Origin: Nocardioides nitrophenolicus
GTDB taxonomy: Bacteria; Actinomycetota; Actinomycetes; Propionibacteriales; Nocardioidaceae
Reading direction: 5' to 3'
Assembly (NCBI RefSeq): GCF_016907515.1
Contig: NZ_JAFBBY010000001.1
Location: 3,224,001-3,288,000, forward strand
DNA: 64,000 nucleotides
Of the stretch, positions 40,196 to 49,478 are shown piece by piece; the first letter of the stretch is position 1; each line of letters starts with the position of its first letter. The position numbers and the translations under genes are program-made. The notes beneath the pieces are model-generated. The model was not told where the DNA came from, did not search any database, and saw only the letters and a program-made list of their open reading frames with translations.

Positions 40196-40720
40196 ATGCG
40201 TGACGAGGACGAGTTCGTCGCCTTCGCCCAGGGGGCGCGCGACCGGCTGCGCCGGACGGCGTACCTGCTGTGCGGTGACTGGGACCGGGCGGCGGACCAC
40301 GTCCAGGACGCCCTGATCCGGGTGTACGTCGCGTGGCCGCGGCTGACCCGGGCCGGGCGCGAGTACGCCTATGCCCGCCGGGCGCTGGTGAGCGTGGTGC
40401 TCGACCACGCGCGGCGCCGGTCGAGCACCGAGCTGGTCGTCGAGGCCGACCACCAGCGGCCGGACGGGATCGACGTCGCCGAGCTGGTGAGTGCCCGGGA
40501 GACGCTGCTCGCCGTGATGGCAGAGCTGCCGCCGCGACAGCGGGCCTGTGTGGTGCTGCGCTACTTCGACGACCTCAGCGTCGCCGACACCGCGAAGGCG
40601 CTGGGCTGCAGCGAGGGCACCGTGAAGAGCCAGACCGCCCGGGCGCTTGACCGGCTCCGCTCCGTGTTCGAGGACTCGTCGCTCGGCGAGATGACCCTGG
40701 GAGGAATGCGGACATGGTGA
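40196..40720 (+). CDS. ECF sigma factor, SigE-like family
   Basis: 174 residues: region 2 (FVAFAQGARDRLRRTAYLLCGDWDRAADHVQDALIRVYVAWPRL) and region 4 (MAELPPRQRACVVLRYFDDLSVADTAKALGCSEGTVKSQTARALDRLR). It belongs to the short actinobacterial SigE-like group often followed by a membrane protein with a propeller domain. GGAG lies about 10 nt before the ATG. The next gene overlaps it by 7 bp and is a probable regulator. The 55-bp gap between the repeat array and the start holds its promoter region. Confidence 0.88.
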   Translation: MRDEDEFVAFAQGARDRLRRTAYLLCGDWDRAADHVQDALIRVYVAWPRLTRAGREYAYARRALVSVVLDHARRRSSTELVVEADHQRPDGIDVAELVSARETLLAVMAELPPRQRACVVLRYFDDLSVADTAKALGCSEGTVKSQTARALDRLRSVFEDSSLGEMTLGGMRTW

Positions 40721-42057
40721 ACGAGATGCGCGCCCTGCTCCACGAGGCGGTGGCGAGCCCGCCGGCCGACGACGTCGACCTGGCGGCGGTGCTGGACGGC
40801 GGTCGCCGTCGCGTACGCCGGCGTCGGGCCGGCCTGGCCGGGGGAGTGGCGATCGCGGTCGTCGGCGTGATGGCCGTGAGCTCGCTGGTCGGCCGCGGCG
40901 CCGATGGGCGGGACGAGCCGGCGGCGAGCGTCGTACCCCGTCCGGAGGGACCGGTGACTCGGCTCACCGACGCCCGGGCGGCGGTGGCCGGCACCGACTA
41001 CGACGTGCTGTCGTCGTACACGAACGACGACCTCGAGGCCGCCAACGGCCAGTACTACGACGGCGTGACCGACGACGGGCTGATCCTGTTCCGCGACGGT
41101 CCGCACGGGGCCGAGAACCGCAGCCGCTACGCCCTGCTGGACCCGGCGACCGGGGCCAAGCAGTGGCTGCCCGTGCTGGACGACCAGAGCCAGGCGTGGC
41201 CGGTGGAGCTCGGCACCGACCGGCTGGTGCTCGCCTCGCTGGAGGGCCTGGAGCGGCCGGGGCCGCTGGTCGTCCACGTCTTCGACCGCGCCACCCGCAG
41301 CTGGTCGACGATGTCCTGGCCGGGCCTGCCCGACGGCAGCGAGGGCCCGATCCCCAAGCTCGGCCCCGATGGCCGCCTCTACGTCGGCATCCCGGCCACC
41401 CAGGGCACGGCGCCCCCCGGCGGATGGCCGACCGGGCCCGACGGCGAGGCCGACGACGCCGCGGCGCCGGGCGACACCCATGACCTCTGGTCGGTGTCCC
41501 TGGACGACCCGGCCGACGTCCGCGACGAGCACCTGCGGGTGGGGGCGGTGGCGTTCACCGACGACGCGATGATCTGGTCGGCGGTCAGCGGCGGCGTCAA
41601 CGACCGGATCCACGTGCGCGACCTGGCCACCGGCGCCGAGCACGACTTCGATCCCGGCTCCGGCAGGAAGTGCAACCTGCTCGGCTTCGGGGCGGTCGGC
41701 GACCGGATCGTGCTCAGCCAGTACTGCGGCACCTACGACAACGGGCGCGACGACCGGATCCAGGTGCTCACGACCGACGGCGAGCCGGTCACCACCATCC
41801 AGGGCGACGGCATCGACGGCTGGGTGACCGGCGGGCTGGTCGAGATCACCTCGTACGAGCGCGGCCGGGCGGGGACCTACGTCTACGAGCCGGCCTCCGG
41901 CGCCTTCGCGCGGGTCTCGAAGGCGAACTCGTCGTTCTCGCTCGGCGGACCGGTGCCCGACGGCTACCTGCTCTGGGACACCCCCGTCGGCACGTCGAGC
42001 GGTCCGCAGGAGCCGATCCCCGGCGCCACCCAGTGGCTGGCGCGGTGGCACTCCTAG
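40714..42057 (+). CDS. Membrane-anchored propeller-like protein coupled to the ECF sigma gene
   Basis: 447 residues. Short cytoplasmic part (1-42, [34 protein letters not shown]), one membrane helix (about 43-62), then a ~380-residue extracytoplasmic beta-rich domain with repeated strand patterns such as [26 protein letters not shown] and DLWSVSLDD. This is the usual partner of SigE-like ECF sigmas in Nocardioidaceae. The cytoplasmic segment is short for a standard zinc anti-sigma domain and lacks HxxxCxxC, so an anti-sigma role is only inferred from the overlap. It ends where the hemB promoter begins. Confidence 0.72.
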   Translation: MVNEMRALLHEAVASPPADDVDLAAVLDGGRRRVRRRRAGLAGGVAIAVVGVMAVSSLVGRGADGRDEPAASVVPRPEGPVTRLTDARAAVAGTDYDVLSSYTNDDLEAANGQYYDGVTDDGLILFRDGPHGAENRSRYALLDPATGAKQWLPVLDDQSQAWPVELGTDRLVLASLEGLERPGPLVVHVFDRATRSWSTMSWPGLPDGSEGPIPKLGPDGRLYVGIPATQGTAPPGGWPTGPDGEADDAAAPGDTHDLWSVSLDDPADVRDEHLRVGAVAFTDDAMIWSAVSGGVNDRIHVRDLATGAEHDFDPGSGRKCNLLGFGAVGDRIVLSQYCGTYDNGRDDRIQVLTTDGEPVTTIQGDGIDGWVTGGLVEITSYERGRAGTYVYEPASGAFARVSKANSSFSLGGPVPDGYLLWDTPVGTSSGPQEPIPGATQWLARWHS

Positions 42058-42060
42058 ACT
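42055..42060 (+). promoter_or_regulatory. Leaderless-type -10 element TAGACT for hemB
   Basis: TAGACT is followed by 7 nt and the GTG at 42068. The TAG is also the stop codon of the preceding gene. A CGGAGG lies directly against the GTG, too close to serve as a ribosome site. Confidence 0.55.
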
Positions 42061-42067
42061 CGGAGGC

Positions 42068-43063
42068 GTGAACGAGATCCTGCGCCCGGTCGTCCGTCCC
42101 CGTCGCCTGCGGAGCTCGGCGGCGATCCGGGATCTGGTCGCCGAGGTCACGCTGCGGCCCGAGCAGCTGGTGCTGCCGGTCTTCGTCCGCGAGGGCGCGA
42201 GCGAGCCGATCCCGATCAGCTCCATGCCGGGCGTGGTGCAGCACACCCGCGACTCGCTGCGGAAGGCGGCGGTGGAGGCGGCCGAGGCGGGGCTGCGCGG
42301 GATCATGCTGTTCGGCGTACCGGAGACCAAGGACGCCGTCGGCTCCGGCGCCACGGATCCCGACGGGATCCTCAACGTCGCGATCGCCGACGTGGTCGCC
42401 GAGGTCGGCGACGCCCTGGTCGTGATGGGCGACCTGTGCCTCGACGAGTTCACCGACCACGGCCACTGCGGGGTCCTCGACGCGGCCGGGCGGGTCGACA
42501 ACGACGCCACCTTGGTGCGGTACGCCGACATGGCGCTCGTGCAGGCCCGGGCCGGCGCCGGCATGGTCGGCCCCAGCGGCATGATGGACGGCCAGGTCGC
42601 CGTCATCCGCGACGCCCTCGACGAGGCCGGGTTCACCGACACCGGCATCCTCGCGTACTCCGCCAAGTACGCCTCGGCCTTCTTCGGCCCGTTCCGGGAG
42701 GCGGTCGACAGCTCGCTGCAGGGCGACCGCCGCACCTACCAGCAGGACGGCCGGCGCAATGCCAACGAGGGCGTGCGCGAGGCCCTGCTCGACATCGAGG
42801 AGGGCGCCGACGTGGTGATGGTCAAGCCGGCGTTGGCCTATCTCGACGTCCTGCGCCGGGTGGCCGACGCGGCGGGCGAGCTCGGCGTCCCGACGGCGGC
42901 GTACAACATCTCGGGGGAGTACGCCATGCTCGAGGCGGCCGCCGCGCACGGCTGGATCGACCGCGAGCCCGCCATCCTCGAGATGCTCACCTCGATCCGG
43001 CGCGCCGGCGCCGACCTGATCCTCACCTACTGGGCGACCGAGGCCGCCGGCCTGATCCGCTGA
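42068..43063 (+). CDS. hemB: Porphobilinogen synthase (delta-aminolevulinate dehydratase)
   Basis: HemB condenses two 5-aminolevulinates to porphobilinogen. 331 residues: active-site lysines K200 ([12 protein letters not shown]) and K253 ([11 protein letters not shown]), and the metal region [17 protein letters not shown], which keeps only part of the zinc-ligand cysteine set (C124 and C134 with Asp between), suggesting the Mg-type enzyme. Its own promoter (TAGACT) separates it from the ECF sigma pair. A strong bidirectional hairpin follows. Confidence 0.95.
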   Translation: MNEILRPVVRPRRLRSSAAIRDLVAEVTLRPEQLVLPVFVREGASEPIPISSMPGVVQHTRDSLRKAAVEAAEAGLRGIMLFGVPETKDAVGSGATDPDGILNVAIADVVAEVGDALVVMGDLCLDEFTDHGHCGVLDAAGRVDNDATLVRYADMALVQARAGAGMVGPSGMMDGQVAVIRDALDEAGFTDTGILAYSAKYASAFFGPFREAVDSSLQGDRRTYQQDGRRNANEGVREALLDIEEGADVVMVKPALAYLDVLRRVADAAGELGVPTAAYNISGEYAMLEAAAAHGWIDREPAILEMLTSIRRAGADLILTYWATEAAGLIR

Positions 43064-43080
43064 GCCAGCGCGGAGAAAGA

Positions 43081-43120
43081 CGAGAGCCCCGGACTGGGGG
43101 GTCAGATTCCGGGGCTCTCG
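43081..43120. terminator. Bidirectional terminator between hemB and the transglycosylase gene
   Basis: A perfect 13-bp stem, CGAGAGCCCCGGA (43081-43093) with its complement (43108-43120), encloses a 14-nt loop between two convergent genes. There is no long U-run, as usual in high-GC actinobacteria. Confidence 0.75.
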
Positions 43121-43136
43121 CGGGTCGTGCGACCGG

Positions 43137-44366
43137 CTACGGCTTGAGGCCGTAGCTCAGCAGGCAGTTCAGCAGGTCGACCGTCTGGGTCAGCTTGGGG
43201 TACTGCTTCTGGCAGGCCGCGGCCGCGTCCTGCTTGGTGAGCAGGCCCAGCACGCCGCTGATCAGGTTGGACGTGACCGCGCCGACGCCGTCGTCGACAC
43301 CCTCGACGACCGGGTCGAGCGGGGTGTTGGTCTTCGGGATGGACGGGGTGTTCGGGGTCGGCTTCGGGGTCGGCTTGGTCGGGGTGCCGCCGTTGCCGCT
43401 GTCGCCCCCGTTGTCGGCACCGGCGGGCGGAGCCTGGACGGTCGGGTCGCTGGACGGGTTGCCGGTGGTGGTGCCCTTGCCGCCGCCCTTGCCGCTCTTG
43501 AACTTGCCGGGGCCGCGGACGTCGAAGCTCGGCGGCTCCGGGACGACGTAGCCGGCGGCGGTCGAGTTGTTGGGCACCGAGGTGAAGTCGCCCTCGAGGT
43601 AGGCGTTCATGATCTTCAGGACCAGGTCGACGTACGCCTGGCTGTGGTTGTAGCGGTAGACCGCGGCACGCTGGCCGACGACCGTGGAGAGGTCGCCGTC
43701 ACCGGAGCACAGGTAGACCGCGGCGGCCAGGGCCGCGTCGTCGATGTCCTGGGGGTTGCGGGCGGCGTCGTCGTCGGCGTCGACGCCGACGACCTGCCAG
43801 GTCGACGGGATGAACTGCATCGGGCCGACGGCGCGGTCCCACTGGGTGTCGTTGTCGTAGACGCCCGCGTCGGTGTCGGAGATGGCCTGGGTGTTGTTCT
43901 GGCCGTCGAGCGCGGGGCCGTAGATGCCGGGGGTGGCCACGCCGTCGTTGTCGAGGACGTTGCCGCCGTGGCGACCGTGGTTGGACTCCACGCGGCCGAT
44001 CGCGGCGATGAGCTGCCAGGTGATGTTGCAGGACTCGTCGGCGGAGTTGATGACCGTCTCGGCGCGCTGGTAGGCGGCCAGGGCGGCGGCGGGGATGGCG
44101 TTGGTGGACGCGGCGGAGACGATGCCTGCCTCGTTGCCGTCCTCGAGTCCCTCGATCGAGGCCGGGTCGGAGAGGCTCGCGGGATCCTCGATCGACTGCT
44201 CGGGCACGCTGGTGCCGTCGGTCACCTGACCGGGCGTCTCAGCGGCCTGGACGGGGGAGCCGATGCCCCCGATGCCGGCGACCGAGGCGGTCCACGCCGC
44301 GGACAGCAAGGCGAGTGGAATGATCGTGGCGACGCGTTGCAGTCGCCCCAGACGCTTCCTCGACAT
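43137..44366 (-). CDS. Secreted lytic murein transglycosylase
   Basis: 409 residues: signal peptide (MSRKRLGRLQRVATIIPLALLSAAWTASVAG), then an SLT domain (about 85-255) with the catalytic Glu in AAIGRVESNHGRHGG, NNTQAIS and VGPMQFIPSTWQVVGVDADDD, then a ~150-residue Gly/Pro/Thr-rich tail and a final cysteine pair region (AAACQKQYPKLTQTVDLLNCLL). It cleaves peptidoglycan glycan strands to 1,6-anhydro ends. GGGGAGAGAG stands before the ATG. A BldN-type promoter 75-103 bp upstream suggests control by the sigma factor at 31.5 kb. Confidence 0.9.
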   Translation of the reverse strand: MSRKRLGRLQRVATIIPLALLSAAWTASVAGIGGIGSPVQAAETPGQVTDGTSVPEQSIEDPASLSDPASIEGLEDGNEAGIVSAASTNAIPAAALAAYQRAETVINSADESCNITWQLIAAIGRVESNHGRHGGNVLDNDGVATPGIYGPALDGQNNTQAISDTDAGVYDNDTQWDRAVGPMQFIPSTWQVVGVDADDDAARNPQDIDDAALAAAVYLCSGDGDLSTVVGQRAAVYRYNHSQAYVDLVLKIMNAYLEGDFTSVPNNSTAAGYVVPEPPSFDVRGPGKFKSGKGGGKGTTTGNPSSDPTVQAPPAGADNGGDSGNGGTPTKPTPKPTPNTPSIPKTNTPLDPVVEGVDDGVGAVTSNLISGVLGLLTKQDAAAACQKQYPKLTQTVDLLNCLLSYGLKP

Positions 44367-44440
44367 GTGTGACTCTCTCCCCTGGCCACGAGTGGCCCCG
44401 TTCGCGCGGGCTCTCCCTCAGTGCCCACCTGTGCACCGAG

Positions 44441-44469
44441 TCAACGAATCGTGACACACCGACGTTACG
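44441..44469 (-). promoter_or_regulatory. BldN-type ECF promoter CGTAAC-N17-CGTTGA for the transglycosylase gene
   Basis: Minus strand: -35 CGTAAC (44469-44464), 17-bp spacer, -10 CGTTGA (44446-44441). With flanks it reads CCGTAAC-N17-CGTTGACT, matching the element before the DUF5667 gene. An inverted repeat GTGACAC/GTGTCAC (44451-44457, 44471-44477) brackets the -35. The expected 5' leader is about 70 nt; the remaining bases of the 44367-44575 gap show no gene. Confidence 0.62.
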
Positions 44470-44563
44470 GGTGTCACATGATCCCGCGCACAACTCTGTG
44501 AACATGCTATGGGCGTGGCGCACGACGCAGGGACCGCGATGAGGGCGATTGGGACCCATCGGA

Positions 44564-44569
44564 GACAAT
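44564..44569 (+). promoter_or_regulatory. Leaderless-type -10 element GACAAT for hemL
   Basis: GACAAT is followed by 6 nt and the GTG at 44576. A GGAGA 11 nt upstream of the start is far for a ribosome site. Confidence 0.45.
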
Positions 44570-44575
44570 GGCGCG

Positions 44576-45889
44576 GTGTCCGCACCCCTGACCTCGACCT
44601 CCGAGGCCCTCTTCGCCCGGGCCCGTGAGGTGACCCCCGGCGGCGTCAACTCCCCGGTCCGGGCGTTCAACGCCGTCGGCGGCACGCCGCGCTTCATCCG
44701 CTCCGCCTCCGGGCCGTGGCTGAGCGACGTCGACGGCAACGAGTACGTCGACCTGATCTGCTCCTGGGGCCCGATGCTGCTCGGCCACGGCCACCCCGCC
44801 GTGCTCGACGCGGTCCAGGCGGCGGTGGCCCGCGGCACGTCGTACGGCACCCCGACCGAGGGCGAGGTCGCGCTGGTCGAGGCGATCGTCGCGCGCACCC
44901 CCGTCGACCGGCTGCGCCTGGTGACCTCCGGCACCGAGGCGACCATGTCGGCGATCCGGCTGGCGCGCGGGTTCACCGGCCGCGACGTGGTCGTGAAGTT
45001 CGCCGGCTGCTACCACGGACACGTCGACTCGCTGCTCGCCGCGGCGGGCTCCGGGCTCACCACCTTCTCCATCCCGGGCACCCCGGGCGTGCCGGTCAGC
45101 TCCACCGAGCTCACCCTGGTGCTGCCCTACAACGACCGCGAGGCGGTCGCTGCCGCGTTCGCCGAGCACGGCGACCGGATCGCCTGCCTGATCACCGAGG
45201 CGGCCCCGGGCAACATGGGCGTGGTCCCGCCGGAGCCGGGCTTCAACCGGTTCCTCGCCGAGACCTGCCGGGCCAACGGGGCGCTGTTCATCAGCGACGA
45301 GGTGATGACCGGCTTCCGGGTCTCCCGGTCGGGCCAGTGGGGCACCGACGGCGCCGTCGAGGGCTGGGCGCCCGACCTGATGACCTTCGGCAAGGTGATG
45401 GGTGGCGGCTTCCCGGCCGCGGCGTTCGGCGGTCGCGCCGACGTGATGGCCCACCTCGCGCCCGAGGGGCCCGTCTACCAGGCCGGCACCCTCGCCGGGA
45501 ACCCGGTCGCGACCGCCGCCGGCCTCGCCACCCTCACCGAGGCGACCGACGAGGTCTACGCCCGGCTCGACGTGGTCGCCGACGCGCTGCGCGCCGGGAT
45601 CGCTGAGTCGTTCACCGCCGCCGGGCTGCCCCACGTCATCCAGTCGACCGGGTCGATGTTCTCGGTGTTCCTCACCGAGCACCCCGTGACCGACTTCGCG
45701 CAGGCCCAGGCCACCAGCGTGCCGGCGTACGCCGCGCTCTTCCACTCGATGCTCGACCAGGGCGTGCACCTGCCGCCGTCGGCGTTCGAGGCGTGGTTCG
45801 TCTCCTCCTCCCACGACGACCGTGCCGTCCAGCAGGTCCTCGACGCGCTCCCGTCGGCGGCCCGCGCGGCGGCGGAGGCGATCCGATGA
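44576..45889 (+). CDS. hemL: Glutamate-1-semialdehyde 2,1-aminomutase
   Basis: HemL converts glutamate-1-semialdehyde, the HemA product, to 5-aminolevulinate, the HemB substrate. 437 residues, PLP fold type [67 protein letters not shown] and the PLP lysine K273 in [11 protein letters not shown]. The GTG at 44576 gives the expected N-terminus. It overlaps the following histidine phosphatase gene by ATGA. Confidence 0.95.
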   Translation: MSAPLTSTSEALFARAREVTPGGVNSPVRAFNAVGGTPRFIRSASGPWLSDVDGNEYVDLICSWGPMLLGHGHPAVLDAVQAAVARGTSYGTPTEGEVALVEAIVARTPVDRLRLVTSGTEATMSAIRLARGFTGRDVVVKFAGCYHGHVDSLLAAAGSGLTTFSIPGTPGVPVSSTELTLVLPYNDREAVAAAFAEHGDRIACLITEAAPGNMGVVPPEPGFNRFLAETCRANGALFISDEVMTGFRVSRSGQWGTDGAVEGWAPDLMTFGKVMGGGFPAAAFGGRADVMAHLAPEGPVYQAGTLAGNPVATAAGLATLTEATDEVYARLDVVADALRAGIAESFTAAGLPHVIQSTGSMFSVFLTEHPVTDFAQAQATSVPAYAALFHSMLDQGVHLPPSAFEAWFVSSSHDDRAVQQVLDALPSAARAAAEAIR

Positions 45890-46581
45890 GCACCCCCGAC
45901 ACCGTCGTCCACCTGGTCCGCCACGGCGAGGTCCACAACCCCGAGGGCATCCTCTACGGCCGCCGCGACGGCTTCCACCTCTCCACCCGGGGCCGGGCCA
46001 TGGCCGACCGGGTCGCGGAGGCGCTCAAGGGCAACGACATCACCCTGATCCGCTCCTCCCCGCTCGAGCGGGCCCAGGAGACGGCGGCGCCGCTGGCGTC
46101 CGCGCTGGGCCTGGAGGTCGGCCGCGAGGCCCGGGTGATCGAGTCGGCCAACCGGTTCGAGGGGCTCACCTTCGGCAAGGGCAACAACGCGCTGCGCAAC
46201 CCGCTGCTGTGGCGCCACCTCTACAACCCCTTCAAGCCGTCGTGGGGCGAGCCCTACCGGGCGATCGTCGAGCGGATGATGGCGGCGGTCCACGACGCCC
46301 GCCGCGACGCCGCCGGCCACGAGGCGGTGCTGGTCTCCCACCAGCTGCCCATCTGGACCACCCGCCTGGCCGCCGAGAAGCGCTCCTTCCTCCACGACCC
46401 GCGCAAGCGCCAGTGCACGCTGTGCTCGATCACCTCGTTCGGGTTCGCGGGCGAGGACCTGGTCGAGATCTCGTACGCCGAGCCGGCCATCGACCTGATC
46501 CCGACCGGCGACATCGCCGCCCCGTTCTCCGCCGGTGACGCGCCGGAGGAGAACCGGCCCGAGGGGACGCCCCCGGCATGA
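45886..46581 (+). CDS. Histidine phosphatase-family protein (phosphoglycerate mutase-like)
   Basis: 231 residues: catalytic RHG motif in [26 protein letters not shown], and the second His in [15 protein letters not shown]. The same gene lies between hemL and the thioredoxin gene in M. tuberculosis (Rv0525). The substrate is unknown; the small cofactor-independent-looking core and long loops are typical of broad phosphatases rather than glycolytic mutases. Overlaps hemL and tlpA by 4 bp each. Confidence 0.9.
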   Translation: MSTPDTVVHLVRHGEVHNPEGILYGRRDGFHLSTRGRAMADRVAEALKGNDITLIRSSPLERAQETAAPLASALGLEVGREARVIESANRFEGLTFGKGNNALRNPLLWRHLYNPFKPSWGEPYRAIVERMMAAVHDARRDAAGHEAVLVSHQLPIWTTRLAAEKRSFLHDPRKRQCTLCSITSFGFAGEDLVEISYAEPAIDLIPTGDIAAPFSAGDAPEENRPEGTPPA

Positions 46582-47165
46582 CCCTGGTCCGACGTGCTGT
46601 CGTCGCCGCCCTGGCCGGCGTCGCCCTCCTCGCCTCCGGATGCTCCCGGATCGGCGGGACCGGCGACCTGGAGTACATCAACGGCGACCAGCAGGTCGTC
46701 TCCGTCGACTCCGGCAAGCGGCAGCAGCCGCTCGCCATCAGCGGTACGACGGTCCAGGGCGACCCGCTCGACATCGCCGACCTGCGCGGCAAGGTCGTCG
46801 TGCTCAACGTCTGGTGGTCCGGCTGCGGCCCGTGCCGCAGCGAGATGCCGATGCTGGTCGAGGCCGAGGACGAGCTCGCGAAGGACCAGCCCGACCAGGT
46901 CGCCTTCGTCGGCATCAACATCCGCGACCTGGCGCCCGAGACCGCGGCGGCGTTCGAGCGGGACCGCGGCGTCGACTACCCCTCGCTCTACGACCCCGGC
47001 AGCGAGACCCTGCTCGACATGGGCAAGTACGCGCCGTACGCCCCTCCCGCGACGCTCGTCCTGGACCGCGCGGGCCGGGTCGCGGCGCTGATCAACGGAC
47101 CGGTGCCGTCGAAGACCACGCTGACCACCATCGTCGAGGACACCCTGGCGGAGTCCGATGGGTGA
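46578..47165 (+). CDS. TlpA/ResA-like thioredoxin lipoprotein
   Basis: 195 residues: lipoprotein signal ([22 protein letters not shown], Cys22), then a thioredoxin fold with WWSGCGPCRSEM (C83-x2-C86) and the cis-Pro region YAPPATLVLDRAGRVAA. It keeps apocytochrome c heme-binding cysteines reduced outside the membrane, receiving electrons from CcdA. The partners CcdA, ResB and CcsA follow immediately (8-bp overlap with ccdA). This is the ResA-type component of System II. Confidence 0.92.
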   Translation: MTLVRRAVVAALAGVALLASGCSRIGGTGDLEYINGDQQVVSVDSGKRQQPLAISGTTVQGDPLDIADLRGKVVVLNVWWSGCGPCRSEMPMLVEAEDELAKDQPDQVAFVGINIRDLAPETAAAFERDRGVDYPSLYDPGSETLLDMGKYAPYAPPATLVLDRAGRVAALINGPVPSKTTLTTIVEDTLAESDG

Positions 47166-47922
47166 CTGGTTCCGCGAGCAGGCGCTCGCCGGCGGGCTCG
47201 GCATCGCGATCCCGGTCGCGATGATCGCGGGCCTGGTGTCCTTCTTCTCCCCGTGCGTGCTGCCGCTGCTGCCGGGCTACCTGTCGTATGCCACCGGCCT
47301 TTCCGGCGCCGACCTGGCGTCGGGTGAGGCGAGCCGCCGCCGCGGCCGGATGCTGCTCGGCTCGGTGCTCTTCGTGCTCGGCTTCGCCGTGGTCTTCGTC
47401 TTCGCCGGCACCGCCTTCGGCGGGCTCGCGTCGCGGCTGCAGCGCTGGCAGGACCTGATCACCCTCGTCCTCGGGGTGGTGCTGATCGTGCTCGGCCTGG
47501 TGTTCGCGGGCTTCGTGCCGTGGCTGCAGCGCGACGTCCGCATCCACAAGCTGCCCGGCGTGGGGCTCGGCGCCGCGCCGGTGATCGGCGCGCTGTTCGC
47601 GATCGGCTGGACGCCCTGCGTGGGCCCGACCTTCGGCGTGATCCTCAACCTCACCTACGCCGACGGCGGCACCGCCGCCCGGGGCGCGCTGCTCGCGCTC
47701 TGCTACGCCCTCGGCCTCGGCATCCCGTTCGTGGTCGTGGCGCTCGCCTACAACCGCACCGTCGGCGCGCTGAAGTGGGTCCGGCGGCACCAGGCGACCG
47801 TGATGCGCGTGGGTGGGCTGTTCCTGATCGCGATCGGGCTGCTCATGGTCACCGGCTGGTGGGACCACCTCGTGCAGTGGGCGCAGCTGCGCACCGTCGA
47901 GTTCGGGCAGACCGTCGTATGA
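47158..47922 (+). CDS. ccdA: Cytochrome c biogenesis thiol transporter CcdA
   Basis: 254 residues with six membrane helices. The two redox cysteines are in SFFSPCVLPLLPGYLSY and AIGWTPCVGPTFG, the hallmark of CcdA/DsbD-type proteins. It carries reducing equivalents from cytoplasmic thioredoxin to the extracytoplasmic TlpA-like protein. Starts inside the end of the tlpA gene and overlaps resB by ATGA. Confidence 0.94.
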   Translation: MGDWFREQALAGGLGIAIPVAMIAGLVSFFSPCVLPLLPGYLSYATGLSGADLASGEASRRRGRMLLGSVLFVLGFAVVFVFAGTAFGGLASRLQRWQDLITLVLGVVLIVLGLVFAGFVPWLQRDVRIHKLPGVGLGAAPVIGALFAIGWTPCVGPTFGVILNLTYADGGTAARGALLALCYALGLGIPFVVVALAYNRTVGALKWVRRHQATVMRVGGLFLIAIGLLMVTGWWDHLVQWAQLRTVEFGQTVV

Positions 47923-49478
47923 GCGGCACCGACGAGCGCCGGCCCGGCGAGCTGACCGCGCGCGAGCTCGGCCGCTGGGTGTGGCGCCAGATCACCTCGA
48001 TGCGCACCGCCCTGCTGCTGCTCCTGCTGCTCGCGCTGGCCGCGATCCCCGGCTCGGTGATCCCGCAGGCCGACGTCGACTCGCTCGCCGTCACCCGCTG
48101 GAAGGAAGAGCACCCCAAGCTGACGCCGATCTACGAGAAGCTCGACCTGTTCTCGGTCTACGGCTCGCCGTGGTTCTCGGCGATCTACCTGCTGCTCGTG
48201 CTCTCGCTGGTCGGCTGCATCATCCCGCGCCTGTTCGTCTACTACCGCGCGCTGCGTGCCCAGCCGCCCGTCGCGCCGCGGAACCTCACCCGGATGCCGG
48301 TCCAGGCGTCGTACGACACCGAGCTGGAGCTCGACGAGGTGCTCGCCCGGGCCCGCCGGGTCCTCGGCCGCCGCCACCGGGTGCGCCGCGGCGCCGACGG
48401 CGACGACTTCGTGGCCGCCGAGCGCGGGTACGTCCGCGAGGCCGGCAACCTGGTCTTCCACCTGTCCCTGCTGATCGTGCTCGCGGGTGTCGCGATGGGC
48501 AGCCTCTGGGGCTACCAGGGCGGCGTGATCCTGGTCCAGGGCACCACGTTCAGCAACAACCTCACCCAGTACGACGACTTCAAGCCCGGTGGGCTGTTCC
48601 GGCAGAGCCAGATGAAGAACTTCCGGTTCTCCGTCGACAAGTTCTCCGTCGACTGGCTCAAGGAGGGTCCGCGCTTCGGCCAGGCCCGCAAGTTCCAGGC
48701 CTCGCTGAGCTACCGGGTCGGCGACGGCGCGACCAAGAAGTACGAGCTCAAGGTCAACCACCCGCTCGAGATCGACGGCACCGACGTCTTCCTGATCGGC
48801 CACGGCTACGCCCCGGTCATCACGGTCAAGGACGGCACCGGCCAGGTCGTCTACACCGGGCCGACGGTGTTCCTGCCGCGCGACGCCAGCTTCTTGTCGT
48901 ACGGCGTCGTGAAGGCACCGACCGCGAAGCCCGGCCAGATCGGCCTCGACGGGCTGTTCTTCCCGACCTTCGAGATGGTCGACGGGAACCCGGTCACGGT
49001 CTTCGGCGACGACCTCAACCCGACCCTGTCGATGCTCGCCTACACCGGCGACCTCGGCCTCGACGACGGTCGCTCCCAGTCGGTCTACGTCCTCGACAAG
49101 GCGAAGGCGACCCCGATCGTGAAGGCCGACGGCAAGCCGCTGCGCGTCGACCTCCAGGTCGGCCGCACCGTGGAGCTGCCTGACGGGCTGGGCTCGGTGA
49201 CCTTCGACCGGGTGGACCCGTGGATCCGGGTCCAGATCAGCCAGACGCCCGGCAAGGGGATCGCGCTGTTCGGCGTGATCCTCGCCCTCGTCGGGCTGTG
49301 CTGCTCGCTCTTCATCCGGCCGCGCCGGGTGTGGGTCCGCGCCGTCCCGGCCGGCGTCGGCGGCACCCGGGTCGAGGTGGCGGTGCTCGACCGTTCCGGC
49401 AATGGTGAGATGGACGAGGTCCTCGCCGCCGTACTCGATCAGCTGCAGGACAAACCCGAGAACGTGAGGCAGTCATGA
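47919..49478 (+). CDS. resB: Cytochrome c biogenesis protein ResB (Ccs1)
   Basis: 519 residues: four membrane helices, three at the N-terminus (TALLLLLLLALAAIPGSVIPQ; FSAIYLLLVLSLVGCIIP; LVFHLSLLIVLAGVAMGSLWGYQGG) and one near the end (GIALFGVILALVGLCCSLFI), with a large extracytoplasmic domain between. ResB and CcsA together form the System II heme-ligation machine. The motif NLVFHLSLL contains the conserved His of the family. Overlaps ccdA and ccsA by 4 bp. Confidence 0.94.
   Translation: MSGTDERRPGELTARELGRWVWRQITSMRTALLLLLLLALAAIPGSVIPQADVDSLAVTRWKEEHPKLTPIYEKLDLFSVYGSPWFSAIYLLLVLSLVGCIIPRLFVYYRALRAQPPVAPRNLTRMPVQASYDTELELDEVLARARRVLGRRHRVRRGADGDDFVAAERGYVREAGNLVFHLSLLIVLAGVAMGSLWGYQGGVILVQGTTFSNNLTQYDDFKPGGLFRQSQMKNFRFSVDKFSVDWLKEGPRFGQARKFQASLSYRVGDGATKKYELKVNHPLEIDGTDVFLIGHGYAPVITVKDGTGQVVYTGPTVFLPRDASFLSYGVVKAPTAKPGQIGLDGLFFPTFEMVDGNPVTVFGDDLNPTLSMLAYTGDLGLDDGRSQSVYVLDKAKATPIVKADGKPLRVDLQVGRTVELPDGLGSVTFDRVDPWIRVQISQTPGKGIALFGVILALVGLCCSLFIRPRRVWVRAVPAGVGGTRVEVAVLDRSGNGEMDEVLAAVLDQLQDKPENVRQS

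Noticed and set aside
44367..44575. ydaO-type c-di-AMP riboswitch before the lytic transglycosylase
   Set aside because: Such switches precede cell-wall hydrolase genes in actinobacteria and disA is present, but the leader is too short and I could not find the conserved GGTGAATCC-like core.
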